NCBI RefSeq assembly: GCF_040548875.1 | Contig: NZ_JBEPSJ010000001.1 | Span: 1,116,001-1,180,000, forward strand | Source: Conyzicola nivalis_A | GTDB lineage: Bacteria; Actinomycetota; Actinomycetes; Actinomycetales; Microbacteriaceae | DNA length: 64,000 bases | Direction of reading: 5' to 3' | Shown here: positions 42,118 through 51,072 of the stretch, piece after piece | Layout of the letters: the number at the start of each line of letters is the position of its first letter | Numbering within the stretch: the first letter of the stretch is position 1 | Notes under the pieces: model-generated | The model's database searches: none | Told to the model about the DNA's origin: nothing | What the model saw: only the letters and a program-made list of their open reading frames with translations | Position numbers and translations under genes: made by a program

Positions 42118-43503
42118 TTATGCGCCCAGCAGTTGCTCCGCGAGGTAGCCGCGCAGGCGGTCGAGCGAGACGCGCTCCTGCGCCATCGAGTCGCGCTCGC
42201 GCACGGTCACGGCGTTGTCCTCGAGCGAGTCGAAGTCGACGGTGATCGCGAACGGGGTTCCGATCTCGTCCTGGCGGCGGTAGCGGCGTCCGATCGCGCC
42301 GGCGTCGTCGAAGTCGACGTTCCAGTACTTGCGCAGGTCGGCGGCGACGGAGCGTGCGAGCGGCGACAGCTGCTCGTTGCGCGACAGCGGCAGCACGGCC
42401 ACCTTGACCGGCGCGAGACGACGGTCGAGGCGCAGCACGGTGCGCTTGTCGACGCCGCCCTTCGCGTTCGGCGCCTCGTCCTCGGCGTACGCGTCGATCA
42501 GGAACGCCATCAGCGCGCGGGTCAGGCCGAACGCGGGCTCGATCACGTACGGGATCCAGCGCTTGTCCTGCGTCTGGTCGAAGTACGAGAGGTCGGTTCC
42601 GGATGCCTCGGAGTGGGTCTTCAGGTCGAAGTCGCCACGGTTCGCGACGCCCATCAGCTCGCCCCACTCGCTGCCGGCGAAACGGAAACGGTACTCCACG
42701 TCGACGGTGCGCTTCGAGTAGTGAGACAGCTTCTCGGCGGGGTGCTCGTAGAGGCGCAGGTTCTCGGGCTTGATGCCGAGGTCGGTGTACCAGGCGAGCG
42801 AGGCGTCGATCCAGTACTGGTGCCACTCTTCGTCGGTGCCGGGCTCGACGAAGAACTCCATCTCCATCTGCTCGAACTCGCGGGTGCGGAAGATGAAGTT
42901 TCCGGGCGTGATCTCGTTGCGGAAGCTCTTGCCGATCTGGCCGATGCCGAAGGGGGGCTTCATGCGTGCGCTGCCGAGCACGTTGGCGAAGTTGACGAAG
43001 ATGCCCTGCGCGGTCTCGGGGCGCAGGTAGTGCATGCCCTCTTCGTTATCGACGGGGCCGAGGAAGGTCTTCAGCAGTCCGGAGAAGTTCTGCGGCTCGG
43101 TCCAGGCGCCGGGCTGGCCGGTGTCTGGGTCTTTGATGTCGGCCATGCCGTTGACCGGCGGGTGGCCGTGCTTCTCCTCGTACGCCTCGAGGAGGTGGTC
43201 GGCGCGGTAGCGCTTGTGGGTGTGCAGCGACTCGACGAGCGGGTCGGAGAAGACCTCGACGTGACCGGACGCCTCCCACACCTTGCGCGGCAGGATGACC
43301 GCGGAGTCGAGCCCGACGACGTCGTCGCGACCCTGCACGACCGTCTGCCACCACTGCTTCTTGATGTTCTCCTTGAGGGCGACGCCGAGCGGCCCGTAGT
43401 CCCAGGCGGAGCGCGAACCGCCGTAGATCTCTCCCGACTGGAAGACGAAACCCCTGCGCTTGGCGAGGTTGATGATGGCGTCGAGAGAATTGGCGTTGGC
43501 CAC
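42118..43503 (-). CDS. glyS: glycyl-tRNA synthetase
   Basis: A 461-residue class II synthetase of the alpha2 (eukaryote/actinobacterial) type that charges tRNA-Gly. Seen: SGEIYGGSRSAWDYGPLGV near the start, the motif-2 strand FRNEITPGNFIFRTREFEQM, GSEWGELMGVANRGDFDL, and the motif-3 region EPAFGLTRALMAFLIDAY. The C-terminal anticodon-binding domain follows (VKVAVLPLSRNEQLSPLA). Length is normal for the family. Transcribed alone, with inverted-repeat elements on both sides. Confidence 0.95.
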   Translation of the reverse strand: MANANSLDAIINLAKRRGFVFQSGEIYGGSRSAWDYGPLGVALKENIKKQWWQTVVQGRDDVVGLDSAVILPRKVWEASGHVEVFSDPLVESLHTHKRYRADHLLEAYEEKHGHPPVNGMADIKDPDTGQPGAWTEPQNFSGLLKTFLGPVDNEEGMHYLRPETAQGIFVNFANVLGSARMKPPFGIGQIGKSFRNEITPGNFIFRTREFEQMEMEFFVEPGTDEEWHQYWIDASLAWYTDLGIKPENLRLYEHPAEKLSHYSKRTVDVEYRFRFAGSEWGELMGVANRGDFDLKTHSEASGTDLSYFDQTQDKRWIPYVIEPAFGLTRALMAFLIDAYAEDEAPNAKGGVDKRTVLRLDRRLAPVKVAVLPLSRNEQLSPLARSVAADLRKYWNVDFDDAGAIGRRYRRQDEIGTPFAITVDFDSLEDNAVTVRERDSMAQERVSLDRLRGYLAEQLLGA

Positions 43504-43652
43504 AGATATGCTCCAAAGTTCAGCCGTGCTGGATGCGCGGCCCGAGTAAAGCCACAGTTTACCGGGGCGCGGCGGGCCTCCGAGATCACGGGATGTCGCG
43601 GCCGCCGTCTCCCCTCTCGGGCGGTTCGGGCGCCGACCGCGCCGCGCCCCTG

Positions 43653-43748
43653 TCGGAAATTCAGGAGTTAGCGCCGCGACGGTGTGCCCGACCCCGCGGG
43701 AATCGGCCTCTCGCCAGGACTGGGCGGGCGGTAACTCCTGAATTTCCG
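43653..43748. repeat. 96-bp inverted-repeat element, copy 6
   Basis: Left arm 43653-43673, right arm 43728-43748 (GTAACTCCTGAATTTCC). The centre has CCCCGCGGG. It ends 43 nt downstream of the aminotransferase stop (43791, minus strand). The rest of the 287-nt gap to the glyS start shows no gene. Confidence 0.95.
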
Positions 43749-43790
43749 CGAGAGAGTGAGCGGCGGTCGAGCGTCAAGCCGCCGTGAGGG

Positions 43791-44861
43791 TCAGGCGCGG
43801 CCGAGGGTCGCCACGACCGCGTTGACGTCGGTCTCGTCGTTCCACAGGTGGAAGGCGGCGCGGAGGCGGCCCGCCCGGCCCGAGACCTTGATGCCGGCCG
43901 CCATGAGTCGCGCGAGGTCGTCGCCGTCCGGGTCGGCCCAGGTCACAATCGCCTGGTGCTGCGGCTCCATGCCGAGGCGCTCGCACAACGCGTCGCCGAG
44001 CCCGCGGGCCCGCGCCCACACCTCGTCGATGTCGAGTTCGGAGAACATGCGGATGGCGGGCTCCGCTCCGACCCACGCCGGCCAGGCCGGCGAGAGGTCG
44101 AACTTGCGGGCGTCGAGGGCGAGCGCCATGCTCGGCCCGTAGCAGGACTGCCAGACGGCGTCTCCCGAATACCAGCCGGCCTGGATCGGCGTGAGCTCAC
44201 GCTCGAAGCGCTCCCCCACCGTGAGAAACGCCACCCCGCGCGGCGCGCAGAGCCACTTGTACGAATGGCACACCGTGGCGTCGAACAGCGCGGCGTCGAC
44301 CGGATGCACGCCCGCCGACTGCGTGGTGTCGCAGTAGGTGTAGGCGTCGTGCTCGCGGGCGGCCGAGACGATCGCCGCGACATCCGCCACCCTGCCCGTC
44401 GCCGACTGCACATGCGAGAAGACGACCAGCCACGTGGCATCCGTGATCTCGGCGGCCAGCTCGGCGAGCGGCACCGACCGCACCGCGATCCCGTTTCTCT
44501 GGAGGAACGGGAAGACGATCGATGAGAAGTCGCCCTCGACGCAGAGCACCTCGGCTCCCTCGGGAACGGCCGCCGCCAGCACGCTCGTGATCGCCGACGA
44601 CTGCGAGCCGATCGCGACCCGGTCGGGGGCCACGCCGACCAGCCGCGCGTAGCTCGCGCGCGTGTTCGCGACGATCTGGTCGTACTGCATCGGGTCGCGC
44701 CGGGCGGCAGACCAGAGCTCGAGGTCGCGCCGCAGGGCATCCACGGTCTCCCTCGTCGGCAGCCCGATCGACGCCGCCGCGAGGAACAGTCGCGGCGCCT
44801 CGTAGCTCGCGATGGCGTGGGCAAGGCCCGGAGACGGAGACACGGTGCTGACGGTCGTCAT
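43791..44861 (-). CDS. PLP-dependent aminotransferase, class V fold
   Basis: A 356-residue fold-type I PLP enzyme related to kynureninase and cysteine desulfurase-like proteins. The PLP Lys is in CHSYKWLCAPRGVAFL (near 203), the phosphate/Asp region is AYTYCDTTQSAGVHPVDA, and the conserved His is in FSHVQSATGRV. The substrate is unknown. ATG at 44861. It is on the same strand as the oxidoreductase gene upstream, with a 223-nt gap containing an inverted-repeat element, so it is probably transcribed separately. Confidence 0.85.
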   Translation of the reverse strand: MTTVSTVSPSPGLAHAIASYEAPRLFLAAASIGLPTRETVDALRRDLELWSAARRDPMQYDQIVANTRASYARLVGVAPDRVAIGSQSSAITSVLAAAVPEGAEVLCVEGDFSSIVFPFLQRNGIAVRSVPLAELAAEITDATWLVVFSHVQSATGRVADVAAIVSAAREHDAYTYCDTTQSAGVHPVDAALFDATVCHSYKWLCAPRGVAFLTVGERFERELTPIQAGWYSGDAVWQSCYGPSMALALDARKFDLSPAWPAWVGAEPAIRMFSELDIDEVWARARGLGDALCERLGMEPQHQAIVTWADPDGDDLARLMAAGIKVSGRAGRLRAAFHLWNDETDVNAVVATLGRA

Positions 44862-44978
44862 AGACCCAGCATGCCGCGCGCTCCGGCGCGCTACAAGGGC
44901 GCGGGGCAGCCGGTGGCGGCCCCAGGCGGGCGTCGGCGGGCGGATCCGTCACGCGGTCGGATCCACCAGCGATTCGAA

Positions 44979-45073
44979 CGGAAATTCAGGAGTAGACGGA
45001 TGCGCCACAGGCCGCACCCGCAGAATCCCGGGCGCGAACAGCAGTCAACCCGTGCTAACTCCTGAATTTCCGA
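44979..45073. repeat. 95-bp inverted-repeat element, copy 7
   Basis: Left arm from 44979 (CGGAAATTCAGGAGTAG, one T missing), right arm 45053-45073 (TAACTCCTGAATTTCC). The centre contains CCCGCAGAATCCCGGG. It ends only 12 nt downstream of the oxidoreductase stop (45085, minus strand). Confidence 0.95.
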
Positions 45074-45084
45074 AGACAGGCCGG

Positions 45085-46137
45085 CTAGAGCTGCTCGGTC
45101 TTCGCGGCGATCGCGTGTGCGCGCTCGATGATGCGCACGACCTCGAGGGAGTCCCGGGGGTCGACCGGCACCGGTGCGCCGTCGAGGATACTCGCGGCCA
45201 TTCCCGCGTAGAAGGCAGGGTAGTCGCCGGCCTCGGTCGGCACGGGGGTGAGCCCCGACTCCGAGCCGTCGATGCCGAGCAGCCCCCAGTCGGCCTCCGG
45301 CGTGACGCCGTAGCCCTCGGATCCGGGCCAGCGTCCCTGCTTGAGGAAGGGCTCCTGGTTGTCGAGCCCGTGCACGGTGTACCCGTTTTCGCTGCCCAGA
45401 ACGCGGAAGCGCGGGCCGCTCTGCGCCGCGGCCTTGCTCATGGTCAGGTGCGAGCGCACGCCGCTGGTGTGCAGCAGCGAGATGAAGGAGTCGTCGTCGC
45501 TGATGCCGCCGCGCACGATCGCGAGCTCGGCCTGCTCGACGGTGGCCGGGCCGAAGAGGTGCAGTGCCTGGTCGATGAGGTGGCTGCCGAGGTCGAAGGT
45601 GATGCCGGCGCCCTCCTCGATCGTGGTGGTCTCCTGCCACTGCCCCGGCTTGGGCGTTCCCCAACGCTCGAACGTCGACTCGAAACGGTGCACCTCGCCG
45701 AGCACGCCCTCGCGCACGAGGCCGGACACGGTGAGGAAGTCGCCGTCCCAGCGACGGTTCTGGAAGACCGCGAGCGGCCGCCCGACCTCCTCCGCCTTGG
45801 CGATGAGCTTCTTCGCGTCGCTCAGACTCGGCACGAACGGCTTGTCGATCACGAGCGCCGCCCCGGCCTCGAGCGCGGCGATGCCCTGCTCGAGGTGCAC
45901 GTGCGCCGGCGATGCGAGGATCACCAGGTCGAGGTCGCCGGCCCGCGCGAGCAGCGCCTCCGGGCTGTCGACGATCTCGGCGTCGGGGTGCTGCTGCTGC
46001 GCCTGCGCGCGCCGGTCGGCATTGCCGGTGGCGATGAGGTCGAGCGAGAACGCGGGGTTGGTCGCGACGAACGGGGCGTGGAAGACGCGACCCGACAGGC
46101 CGTAACCGATGATTCCGGTGCGAATGACTGAAGGCAT
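45085..46137 (-). CDS. Gfo/Idh/MocA-family oxidoreductase
   Basis: A 350-residue NAD(P)-dependent oxidoreductase. Rossmann loop GIIGYGLSGRVFHAPF, then the family marker VIDKPFVP (Lys near 100), and the substrate domain with FDLGSHLIDQALHLFG holding the conserved Asp/His pair. Sequence most resembles YdgJ/YceM-like sugar or inositol dehydrogenases; substrate unknown. ATG at 46137. uppS is upstream on the same strand, 139 nt away. Confidence 0.9.
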   Translation of the reverse strand: MPSVIRTGIIGYGLSGRVFHAPFVATNPAFSLDLIATGNADRRAQAQQQHPDAEIVDSPEALLARAGDLDLVILASPAHVHLEQGIAALEAGAALVIDKPFVPSLSDAKKLIAKAEEVGRPLAVFQNRRWDGDFLTVSGLVREGVLGEVHRFESTFERWGTPKPGQWQETTTIEEGAGITFDLGSHLIDQALHLFGPATVEQAELAIVRGGISDDDSFISLLHTSGVRSHLTMSKAAAQSGPRFRVLGSENGYTVHGLDNQEPFLKQGRWPGSEGYGVTPEADWGLLGIDGSESGLTPVPTEAGDYPAFYAGMAASILDGAPVPVDPRDSLEVVRIIERAHAIAAKTEQL

Positions 46138-46276
46138 CAGGCCAGACTAGTTCTCCCCGCGGGCAGGATGCGACCCGCGGATGCGCCCGGCGCGCTCTCG
46201 CCCGGCGCGCTCGCGGAGAACAGCACCTCGTCCGCCGGCTCGGCCCGTAGGCCGTGGGCGGGTCGGCAGACTCGCC

Positions 46277-47086
46277 CTAGGTCGTCGGCGCGTCGACCGC
46301 CCCGCCGAAGCGCCGGTTGCGGCTCGCGTAGAGCGACACCGCCTCCCACAGCTGCTCGCGGGTGAAGTCGGGCCAGAGCGTGTCGAGAAACACCATCTCC
46401 GCGTAGGCGCTCTGCCAGAGCATGAAGTTGCTGGTGCGCTGCTCGCCCGAGCTGCGCACGAAGAGATCGACGTCGGGCAGGTCGGGCGTGTAGAGGTGCT
46501 TCTGGATCGACTTCTCGGTGATCCCGTTCGGCTTCAGCCGACCGGCCGATACTTCTTCGGCGAGGGCGCGCACGGCATCCGTGATCTCCGTTCGTCCCCC
46601 GTAGTTGACGCACATCGTGAGGGTGAGCACGTCGTTGCCGGCGGTCATCTGCTCTGCGAACTGCAGTTCTTTGATGACGGATGCCCACAGTCGCGGCTTT
46701 CGGCCGGCCCACCTCACGCGAACGCCCCATTCGTTGAGCTGGTCGCGGCGACGGTGAAGCACGTCGCGGTTGAATCCCATGAGGAAGCGCACCTCGTCGG
46801 GCGAGCGCTTCCAGTTCTCGGTGGAGAATGCATACACGCTGAGGTGTTTGACGCCCATCTGGATGGCACCGGCGACGACGTCGAGGAGGCTGGCCTCCCC
46901 CGCCTTGTGACCTTCGATGCGGGTGAGCCCCTTGCCGTTCGCCCAGCGCCCGTTGCCGTCCATGACGATGGCGACGTGTTCTGGCACGGCGCGCTTGTCC
47001 ACCACAGGAGGGTAGATGCCGGTCCAGTCGACGGGTTTGAAATCGACGGCGTCCGGATGCGTCATGCCGGGTTTGATGAATCTCAT
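46277..47086 (-). CDS. uppS: (di)trans,poly-cis-isoprenyl diphosphate synthase
   Basis: A 269-residue cis-prenyltransferase that makes the undecaprenyl (or decaprenyl) diphosphate carrier for cell-wall synthesis. Seen: HVAIVMDGNGRWANGKGL with the catalytic Asp, HKAGEASLLDVV, the YAFSTENWKRSPDEV motif, and the C-terminal DLFVRSSGEQRTSNFMLWQS with the RxxG-E-x-R pyrophosphate site. It overlaps recO by 4 nt (ATGA), so the recO-uppS pair is coupled. Confidence 0.95.
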   Translation of the reverse strand: MRFIKPGMTHPDAVDFKPVDWTGIYPPVVDKRAVPEHVAIVMDGNGRWANGKGLTRIEGHKAGEASLLDVVAGAIQMGVKHLSVYAFSTENWKRSPDEVRFLMGFNRDVLHRRRDQLNEWGVRVRWAGRKPRLWASVIKELQFAEQMTAGNDVLTLTMCVNYGGRTEITDAVRALAEEVSAGRLKPNGITEKSIQKHLYTPDLPDVDLFVRSSGEQRTSNFMLWQSAYAEMVFLDTLWPDFTREQLWEAVSLYASRNRRFGGAVDAPTT

Positions 47087-47814
47087 GCGGTGGACCTATC
47101 GACGTGTTGCAGCGAGCGCAGTGTGCGCTCGAGGTGAAACTGGGTGTACGCCGCCACGACGCCGCTCGCCTGGCTCTGCTGGCGTTCGTCCGACGATTCG
47201 ACCGCCGCCCAGTCGCCGGTGAGCAGTGCGCTGAGCAGCTGCAGGGTCTTCGGCTCGAGCCGCGGCGATCCGGGAGGGGCCACGTCGTCGGCGACGACGC
47301 CGCCGAGCTGCGCCACGAAGACGGTGTGCGGGCCGGGCGCGCCGGTCACCGCGCAGTCGACGAAGCTCGGCGCCCAACCGGCGATGGACAGCGACCGGAG
47401 GAGGTAGCTGTCGAGGGTCACGCTGGAGTGATGCTCACGGCGTGCGAGCGAGCGCAGGGCTCCGACGAGCAGCAGGTACTGCTGCAGTGAGCCGTCGTCG
47501 TCGGTGATCTTGTCTGCCGTCTCCACCATGACGCTCGCCGCGGTGTAGCTACCGTAGTCGGCGGTGATCTCGGCCCCGTACGACCCGAGCGACTCCGCCT
47601 GGGTGATGATGTCGAGGCTGCGGCCCTCATAGAGCTGCACGTCGGCGACCATAAACGGCTCGAGTCTCGCACCGAACTTGCTCGCGGTGCGCCGCACGCC
47701 CTTGGCGACCGCGCGGATCTTGCCGTGCGACCGGCTCAGCATCGTGACGATGCGGTCTGCCTCGCCCAGCTTGTGGGTTCGCAGCACGACGGCTTCATCA
47801 CGGTAGAGGGGCAC
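47083..47814 (-). CDS. recO: DNA repair protein RecO
   Basis: A 243-residue recombination mediator that loads RecA together with RecR. N-terminal OB-fold: VPLYRDEAVVLRTHKLGEAD, RIVTMLSRSHGKIRAVAKGV and FGARLEPFMVADVQLYEG. The helical C-terminal domain has a single Cys in FVDCAVTGAPGPHT, so the zinc site of many RecO proteins is incomplete here, as in other actinobacteria. The start is GTG at 47814. It is divergent from the TRIC-type gene. Confidence 0.9.
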   Translation of the reverse strand: MPLYRDEAVVLRTHKLGEADRIVTMLSRSHGKIRAVAKGVRRTASKFGARLEPFMVADVQLYEGRSLDIITQAESLGSYGAEITADYGSYTAASVMVETADKITDDDGSLQQYLLLVGALRSLARREHHSSVTLDSYLLRSLSIAGWAPSFVDCAVTGAPGPHTVFVAQLGGVVADDVAPPGSPRLEPKTLQLLSALLTGDWAAVESSDERQQSQASGVVAAYTQFHLERTLRSLQHVDRSTA

Positions 47815-47942
47815 ATGTCTATTATCGGCGCTGGAGCGACATCGGGTGGGTGGCGACAGGCGGGCACCGCGGAAGGGTGCCGGCCGCAAGTCGAGTCCCG
47901 TGCATCCACCACGATGCGACGCCGAGGCACGACAATGGACTG

Positions 47943-48626
47943 GTGACGCAAGCCGCCTTCTTCATCCCCGCCTGGGCGGACATCCTCGCCATCTGCATCG
48001 GCAGCCTGCAGGGTGCGCTGTTCGCCGCCCAGTTCCGTGACCGCAGACTCGACCTGCTCGGGGTGGCCATCATCGGCATCGCCACCGGCTTCGGCGGCGG
48101 AATCCTCCGCGACCTTCTTCTCAACGAGTTGCCGGCCGCGATGCAGAGCAACTGGTACCTGCCCGCCGCGACTATCGCGGCGCTCGTGGGTATGTTCCTC
48201 GAGCGTGTCCTCAGCCGTCTCTCGAAGGTCATCACCGTGCTGGATGCGCTGACGATCGGACTGTTCGGCGCCATCGGCACGACGAAGGCCCTCGCCGTCG
48301 GAGTGCCCCCGGTGCCCGCGGTCTTCGTCGGAGCGCTGTCGGCGGTCGGCGGCTCGATCCTGCGCGACCTGCTGCTCAACCTGCCGATCGCGATCATGCA
48401 GGTCGGATCCCTCTACGCGGTCGCAGCGCTGGCGGGCACATCGACGCTGGCCGTGCTCGTCGCGTTCGGTGTCAACGTGACCGTCGCCGCGGTGGTCTGC
48501 GTCGTCGTGACCTTCGGGGTGCGCGTGCTCGCGGTGCTGTTCAACTGGAGCCTGCCCGAGCAGCGCCGACTGGAGCGGTTGCCCTCGCTGCGGCGGTTCC
48601 GCAACTTCCGAAACTTCCGCCGCTGA
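47943..48626 (+). CDS. TRIC/UPF0126-family membrane protein
   Basis: A 227-residue membrane protein with seven hydrophobic segments in two related halves. Each half has the glycine-rich signature GGGILRDLLLNELP (first half) and GGSILRDLLLNLPI (second half), typical of the UPF0126/TRIC family of monovalent cation channels or glycine-related transporters. The start GTG 47943 gives VTQAAFFIPAW. It converges on leuA; two inverted-repeat elements lie between their stops. Confidence 0.85.
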   Translation: MTQAAFFIPAWADILAICIGSLQGALFAAQFRDRRLDLLGVAIIGIATGFGGGILRDLLLNELPAAMQSNWYLPAATIAALVGMFLERVLSRLSKVITVLDALTIGLFGAIGTTKALAVGVPPVPAVFVGALSAVGGSILRDLLLNLPIAIMQVGSLYAVAALAGTSTLAVLVAFGVNVTVAAVVCVVVTFGVRVLAVLFNWSLPEQRRLERLPSLRRFRNFRNFRR

Positions 48627-48699
48627 CGAGCCCCGTCTCCCGCGACCCGCCGCCTCTTTCCCGGCCGCCCTCCCCACCCCTGTCTCCCCCGCCCCGTTG

Positions 48700-48794
48700 C
48701 GGAAATTCAGGAGTTACGCCCTCCGGGGTTCGTGAACCCGCGGGATCACCCGGCCTCACAAGTTGTCGCGGACGCCTAACTCCTGAATTTCCGA
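48700..48794. repeat. 95-bp inverted-repeat element, copy 8
   Basis: Left arm from 48700 (GGAAATTCAGGAGTTA), right arm ending 48794 (TAACTCCTGAATTTCC). Inner hairpin GGGTTC-GT-GAACCC at 48726-48739. It starts 74 nt after the TRIC-type stop on the + strand. The 96 bp between copies 8 and 9 carry no recognisable feature. Confidence 0.95.
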
Positions 48795-48890
48795 TTCACG
48801 CCGCTCTGCCGACGCGGGCCGGGCGCGGTGCGGGTTGCCCGGCACATCAGGTGTTCGTGCGGGTAACAAGCTCCACAACGGCGCAGACCA

Positions 48891-48987
48891 TCGGAAACTC
48901 AGGTGTTAGGGCATCCGCTCGCCGGGCCACCCCTGCGATAGCGCGGATGGCCGGTGGTCGCGCGGACGCCAACTCCTGAATTTCCGA
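48891..48987. repeat. 97-bp inverted-repeat element, copy 9
   Basis: Left arm 48891-48911 (GGAAACTCAGGTGTTA, two changes, the most diverged arm), right arm 48967-48987. The centre includes CCGGGCCA and TGGCCGG as an inner inverted repeat. It ends 74 nt downstream of the leuA stop (49061, minus strand). With copy 8 it gives one element per convergent gene. Confidence 0.95.
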
Positions 48988-49060
48988 TCACACCCCTGCG
49001 CACATACAGCCGCGGCGCGGTTAGCGCGGGCGGCCGCCGTCAGGCCGCCCGCGCACAGCG

Positions 49061-50827
49061 TCAGACGGAGGCGAGCTGTCGGTCGCCCGTGGTGGCGCGC
49101 ACGGCGCGGTTCACAGCAGACACGACGGCCTTGAGGGATGCGGTGGAGATGTCGGCGTCGATTCCGACTCCCCAGAGGCGCACGCCGTTGACGTTGAGCT
49201 CGACGTAGGCCGCGGCGTAGGCGTCGCCGCCGGCGCTGAGCGCGTGCTCGACGTAGTCGAACAACTTCACGTCGATGCCCTGTTCGGCCATGATGTTCAG
49301 GAATGCCGCGATCGGACCGTTGCCCGTGGCATCCGCATTGATCACGTCCTCCCCGACCCGCAGCACGGTCTGCAGCGAGACCTCGCCGCCCAGGTCGCTG
49401 GCCGTCTGCGTGCGGGTGAGCTCGAAACGTCCCCACTTGGCTTCCGGGTGGCTGACGGGGGCGGGCAGGTATTCGTCCTGGAAGATGTCCCAGATCTGGG
49501 CGCTCGTGACCTCGCCGCCCTCGGCGTCGGTCTTCGCCTGTACGACGCCGGAGAACTCGATCTGCAGCTTGCGCGGCAGGTCGAGCGCGTGGTCGGTCTT
49601 CAGCAGGTAGGCGACTCCGCCCTTGCCCGACTGGGAGTTGACGCGGATGACGGCTTCGTAGCTGCGTCCCAGGTCTTTCGGGTCGATCGGCAGGTACGGA
49701 ACGGCCCAGAGCAGCTCGTCGACCGACTTGCCCTGCGCCTCGGCGTCGACGGCCATGGCCTCGAAGCCCTTCTTGATCGCGTCCTGGTGGGAGCCGCTGA
49801 ACGCGGTGTAGACCAGGTCGCCGGCCCACGGGCTGCGCTCGGGCACCGGCAGCTGGTTGCAGTACTCGGCGGTGCGCTTGACCTCGTCGAGGTCGCTGAA
49901 GTCGATCTGCGGGTCGATGCCCTGCGTGAACAGGTTGATGCCGAGGGCGACCAGGTCGACGTTGCCGGTGCGCTCTCCGTTGCCGAACAGGCAGCCCTCT
50001 ATGCGGTCGGCGCCTGCCAGGTAGCCGAGCTCGGCGGCCGCGATGCCCGTGCCACGGTCGTTGTGCGGGTGGAGGCTGAGGATGATGCTGTCGCGGCGGG
50101 CGAAGTTGCGAGACATCCACTCGATCGAATCCGCGTAGACGTTCGGCGTCGCCATCTCGACGGTCGCCGGCAGGTTGATGATGACGGGGCGCTCGGGGGT
50201 TCCGCCCAGGGCGTCGACCACCTGGTTGCAGATGTCGAGCGCGAACTCGAGCTCGGTGCCCGTGTAGCTCTCGGGCGAGTACTCGTAGTGCACGTCGACC
50301 TCGGGAACCGTCTTCTCGGCCGCCTTGCAGAGGCGCGCCCCCTCGAGGGCGATGTCGATGATGCCCTGCTTGTCGGTGCGGAACACGACGTCGCGCTGCA
50401 GCACGCTTGTGGAGTTGTAGAGGTGAACGATGGCCTGCTTCGCGCCGGCGATCGACTCGTAGGTGCGGTTGATCAGCCCCTCGCGCGCCTGGGTCAGCAC
50501 CTGGATGGTGACGTCGTCGGGGATCAGGTTCTCTTCGATGAGGCTTCGCACGAAGTCGAAGTCGGTCTGCGACGCCGACGGGAACCCGACCTCGATCTCC
50601 TTGTAGCCCATCTTGACGAGCAGATCGAACATGATGCGCTTGCGCTCGGGGCTCATCGGGTCGATGAGCGCCTGGTTTCCGTCGCGCAGGTCGACGGCGC
50701 ACCAGCGCGGCGCGGTCGTGATGCGCTTCGACGGCCAGGTGCGGTCGGGCAGGTCGACGGTCAACTGCTCGTGGTACGGACGGTACTTGTGAATCGGCAT
50801 GCCAGAAGGCTGCTGTGTGTTCTTCAT
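49061..50827 (-). CDS. leuA: 2-isopropylmalate synthase
   Basis: A 588-residue enzyme of leucine synthesis that condenses acetyl-CoA with 2-ketoisovalerate. Catalytic barrel: VDLRDGNQALIDPM, LVKMGYKEIEVGFPSASQTD, SLHPHNDRGTGIAAAE with the metal His, and GNGERTGNVDLVALGINLF. The C-terminal leucine-sensing regulatory domain is present (INADATGNGPIAAFLNIMAE). The long actinobacterial form includes an N-terminal extension. Expression is probably controlled by the leader peptide and hairpin at 50873-50938. Confidence 0.95.
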   Translation of the reverse strand: MKNTQQPSGMPIHKYRPYHEQLTVDLPDRTWPSKRITTAPRWCAVDLRDGNQALIDPMSPERKRIMFDLLVKMGYKEIEVGFPSASQTDFDFVRSLIEENLIPDDVTIQVLTQAREGLINRTYESIAGAKQAIVHLYNSTSVLQRDVVFRTDKQGIIDIALEGARLCKAAEKTVPEVDVHYEYSPESYTGTELEFALDICNQVVDALGGTPERPVIINLPATVEMATPNVYADSIEWMSRNFARRDSIILSLHPHNDRGTGIAAAELGYLAGADRIEGCLFGNGERTGNVDLVALGINLFTQGIDPQIDFSDLDEVKRTAEYCNQLPVPERSPWAGDLVYTAFSGSHQDAIKKGFEAMAVDAEAQGKSVDELLWAVPYLPIDPKDLGRSYEAVIRVNSQSGKGGVAYLLKTDHALDLPRKLQIEFSGVVQAKTDAEGGEVTSAQIWDIFQDEYLPAPVSHPEAKWGRFELTRTQTASDLGGEVSLQTVLRVGEDVINADATGNGPIAAFLNIMAEQGIDVKLFDYVEHALSAGGDAYAAAYVELNVNGVRLWGVGIDADISTASLKAVVSAVNRAVRATTGDRQLASV

Positions 50828-50872
50828 GGTCTCTGGTTCTCTCGCTTAGTGGTGGTCAGCCGACAACGAACT

Positions 50873-50909
50873 CCGCGACGAGTGAGGCCTGGGTTAGGAC
50901 TCGTCGCGG
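50873..50909 (-). promoter_or_regulatory. attenuator hairpin of leuA
   Basis: CCGCGACGAGT (50873-50883) and ACTCGTCGCGG (50899-50909) form a perfect 11-bp stem with a 15-nt loop. The upstream half of the stem lies within the last codons of the Leu-rich leader peptide, so a ribosome stalled at the Leu codons would change its folding. The distance to the leuA ATG is about 46 nt, so translational or transcriptional control are both possible. Confidence 0.7.
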
Positions 50910-50938
50910 CAGCTAAGGAGGAGCAGACCGAACAGCAC
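50894..50938 (-). CDS. leuA leader peptide, 14 aa
   Basis: GTG at 50938, TAA at 50894-50896. The peptide reads VLFGLLLLSCRDES: five Leu of 14, four consecutive. Leader peptides with runs of the regulated amino acid followed by a hairpin are the mark of amino-acid attenuation, described for leuA in several actinobacteria. The start has no strong ribosome binding site, and an ATG one base upstream opens another frame, so the start is tentative. Confidence 0.7.
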   Translation of the reverse strand: MLFGLLLLSCRDES

Positions 50939-51006
50939 ATTTCGAGAGTACCACCTGCCACCCGCGGAACGGCGGTCGATTCCGAGTCGACCGCACACGA
51001 GCCGGG

Positions 51007-51072
51007 GCCGCCGGCGAACCGTCGCCGGCGAACCGTCGCCGCCGGCAGACCGTCGCCGCCGGCGAACCGTCG
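51007..51072. repeat. minisatellite, four units of 14-17 bp
   Basis: Four consecutive units related to GCCGCCGGCGAACCGTC (lengths 17, 14, 17 and 17), with a single substitution in the third (CAGACC). The last unit runs into the left arm of inverted-repeat element copy 10. Confidence 0.85.

Noticed and set aside
50820..50939. Alternative leader frame from the ATG at 50939 (MCCSV...)
   Set aside because: It runs without stop to the leuA start but has an unusual composition and no regulatory logic; the overlapping Leu-run frame with a hairpin explains the region better.
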